DNA of 5,859 bases from Planctomycetota bacterium (lineage in GTDB: Bacteria > Planctomycetota > Phycisphaerae > WQYP01), in assembly GCA_021838985.1 (NCBI GenBank), contig JAKCCC010000143.1, forward strand, positions 1 through 5,859, written 5' to 3'. The notes under the pieces are model-generated. The model was not told where the DNA came from. It did not search any database and saw only the letters and a list, made by a program, of their open reading frames with translations. Positions 5,846-5,859 of this stretch are shown in pieces (position 1 is the first letter of the stretch; the number at the start of each line of letters is the position of its first letter). The position numbers and the translations under genes are program-made.

Positions 5846-5859
5846 ATCTCGCTTTTCTT

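Noticed and set aside
1..5859. CRISPR array, insertion sequence, tRNA, phage or defence genes
   Set aside because: No regularly spaced repeats, transposase motifs, terminal inverted repeats or tRNA-like cloverleaf were seen on either strand.

Overview
The window is a bacterial, moderately GC-rich, densely coded stretch. It has six tandem genes on the plus strand and one converging gene on the minus strand. Shine-Dalgarno start sites, exported proteins, an outer-membrane beta-barrel candidate, and DUF547, DsrE and DUF302 proteins together suggest a Gram-negative proteobacterium, perhaps an environmental or sulfur-metabolising one. The lineage is inferred from family make-up only; there is no rRNA or other marker gene.

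Layout: (1) The 3' part of a DUF547 gene, cut by the left edge (1-540). (2) Two bases later, a MerA/lipoamide-dehydrogenase-like FAD disulfide oxidoreductase (543-2078) that lacks the mercury-specific parts of mercuric reductase. (3) A small DsrE-family protein with a CxxC pair (2132-2488). (4) An exported protein, probably an outer-membrane barrel of the phenol-MetA/transporter-like kind (2553-3557). (5) An exported DUF302 protein (3726-4220), followed by a strong intrinsic terminator (4244-4278). (6) A polytopic inner-membrane protein whose reading frame is broken by a -1 shift near 4833 (4291-5006). (7) On the opposite strand, a family 2 glycosyltransferase entering from the right edge (5126-5845 or beyond).

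Genes 1-5 share one direction, have short gaps up to the barrel gene, and end at the terminator, so they may form one transcription unit. A second promoter could lie in the 168-base gap before the DUF302 gene, but I found no convincing one. A cytoplasmic flavin disulfide reductase beside a CxxC DsrE protein suggests thiol or sulfur-carrier redox chemistry, with DUF547, barrel and DUF302 proteins acting in the envelope. That combined role is inference; none of these genes has a substrate I can read from sequence. The membrane protein lies after the terminator, and the glycosyltransferase belongs to a separate unit transcribed from the right.

No CRISPR array, insertion sequence, tRNA, rRNA or recognisable defence system is present.
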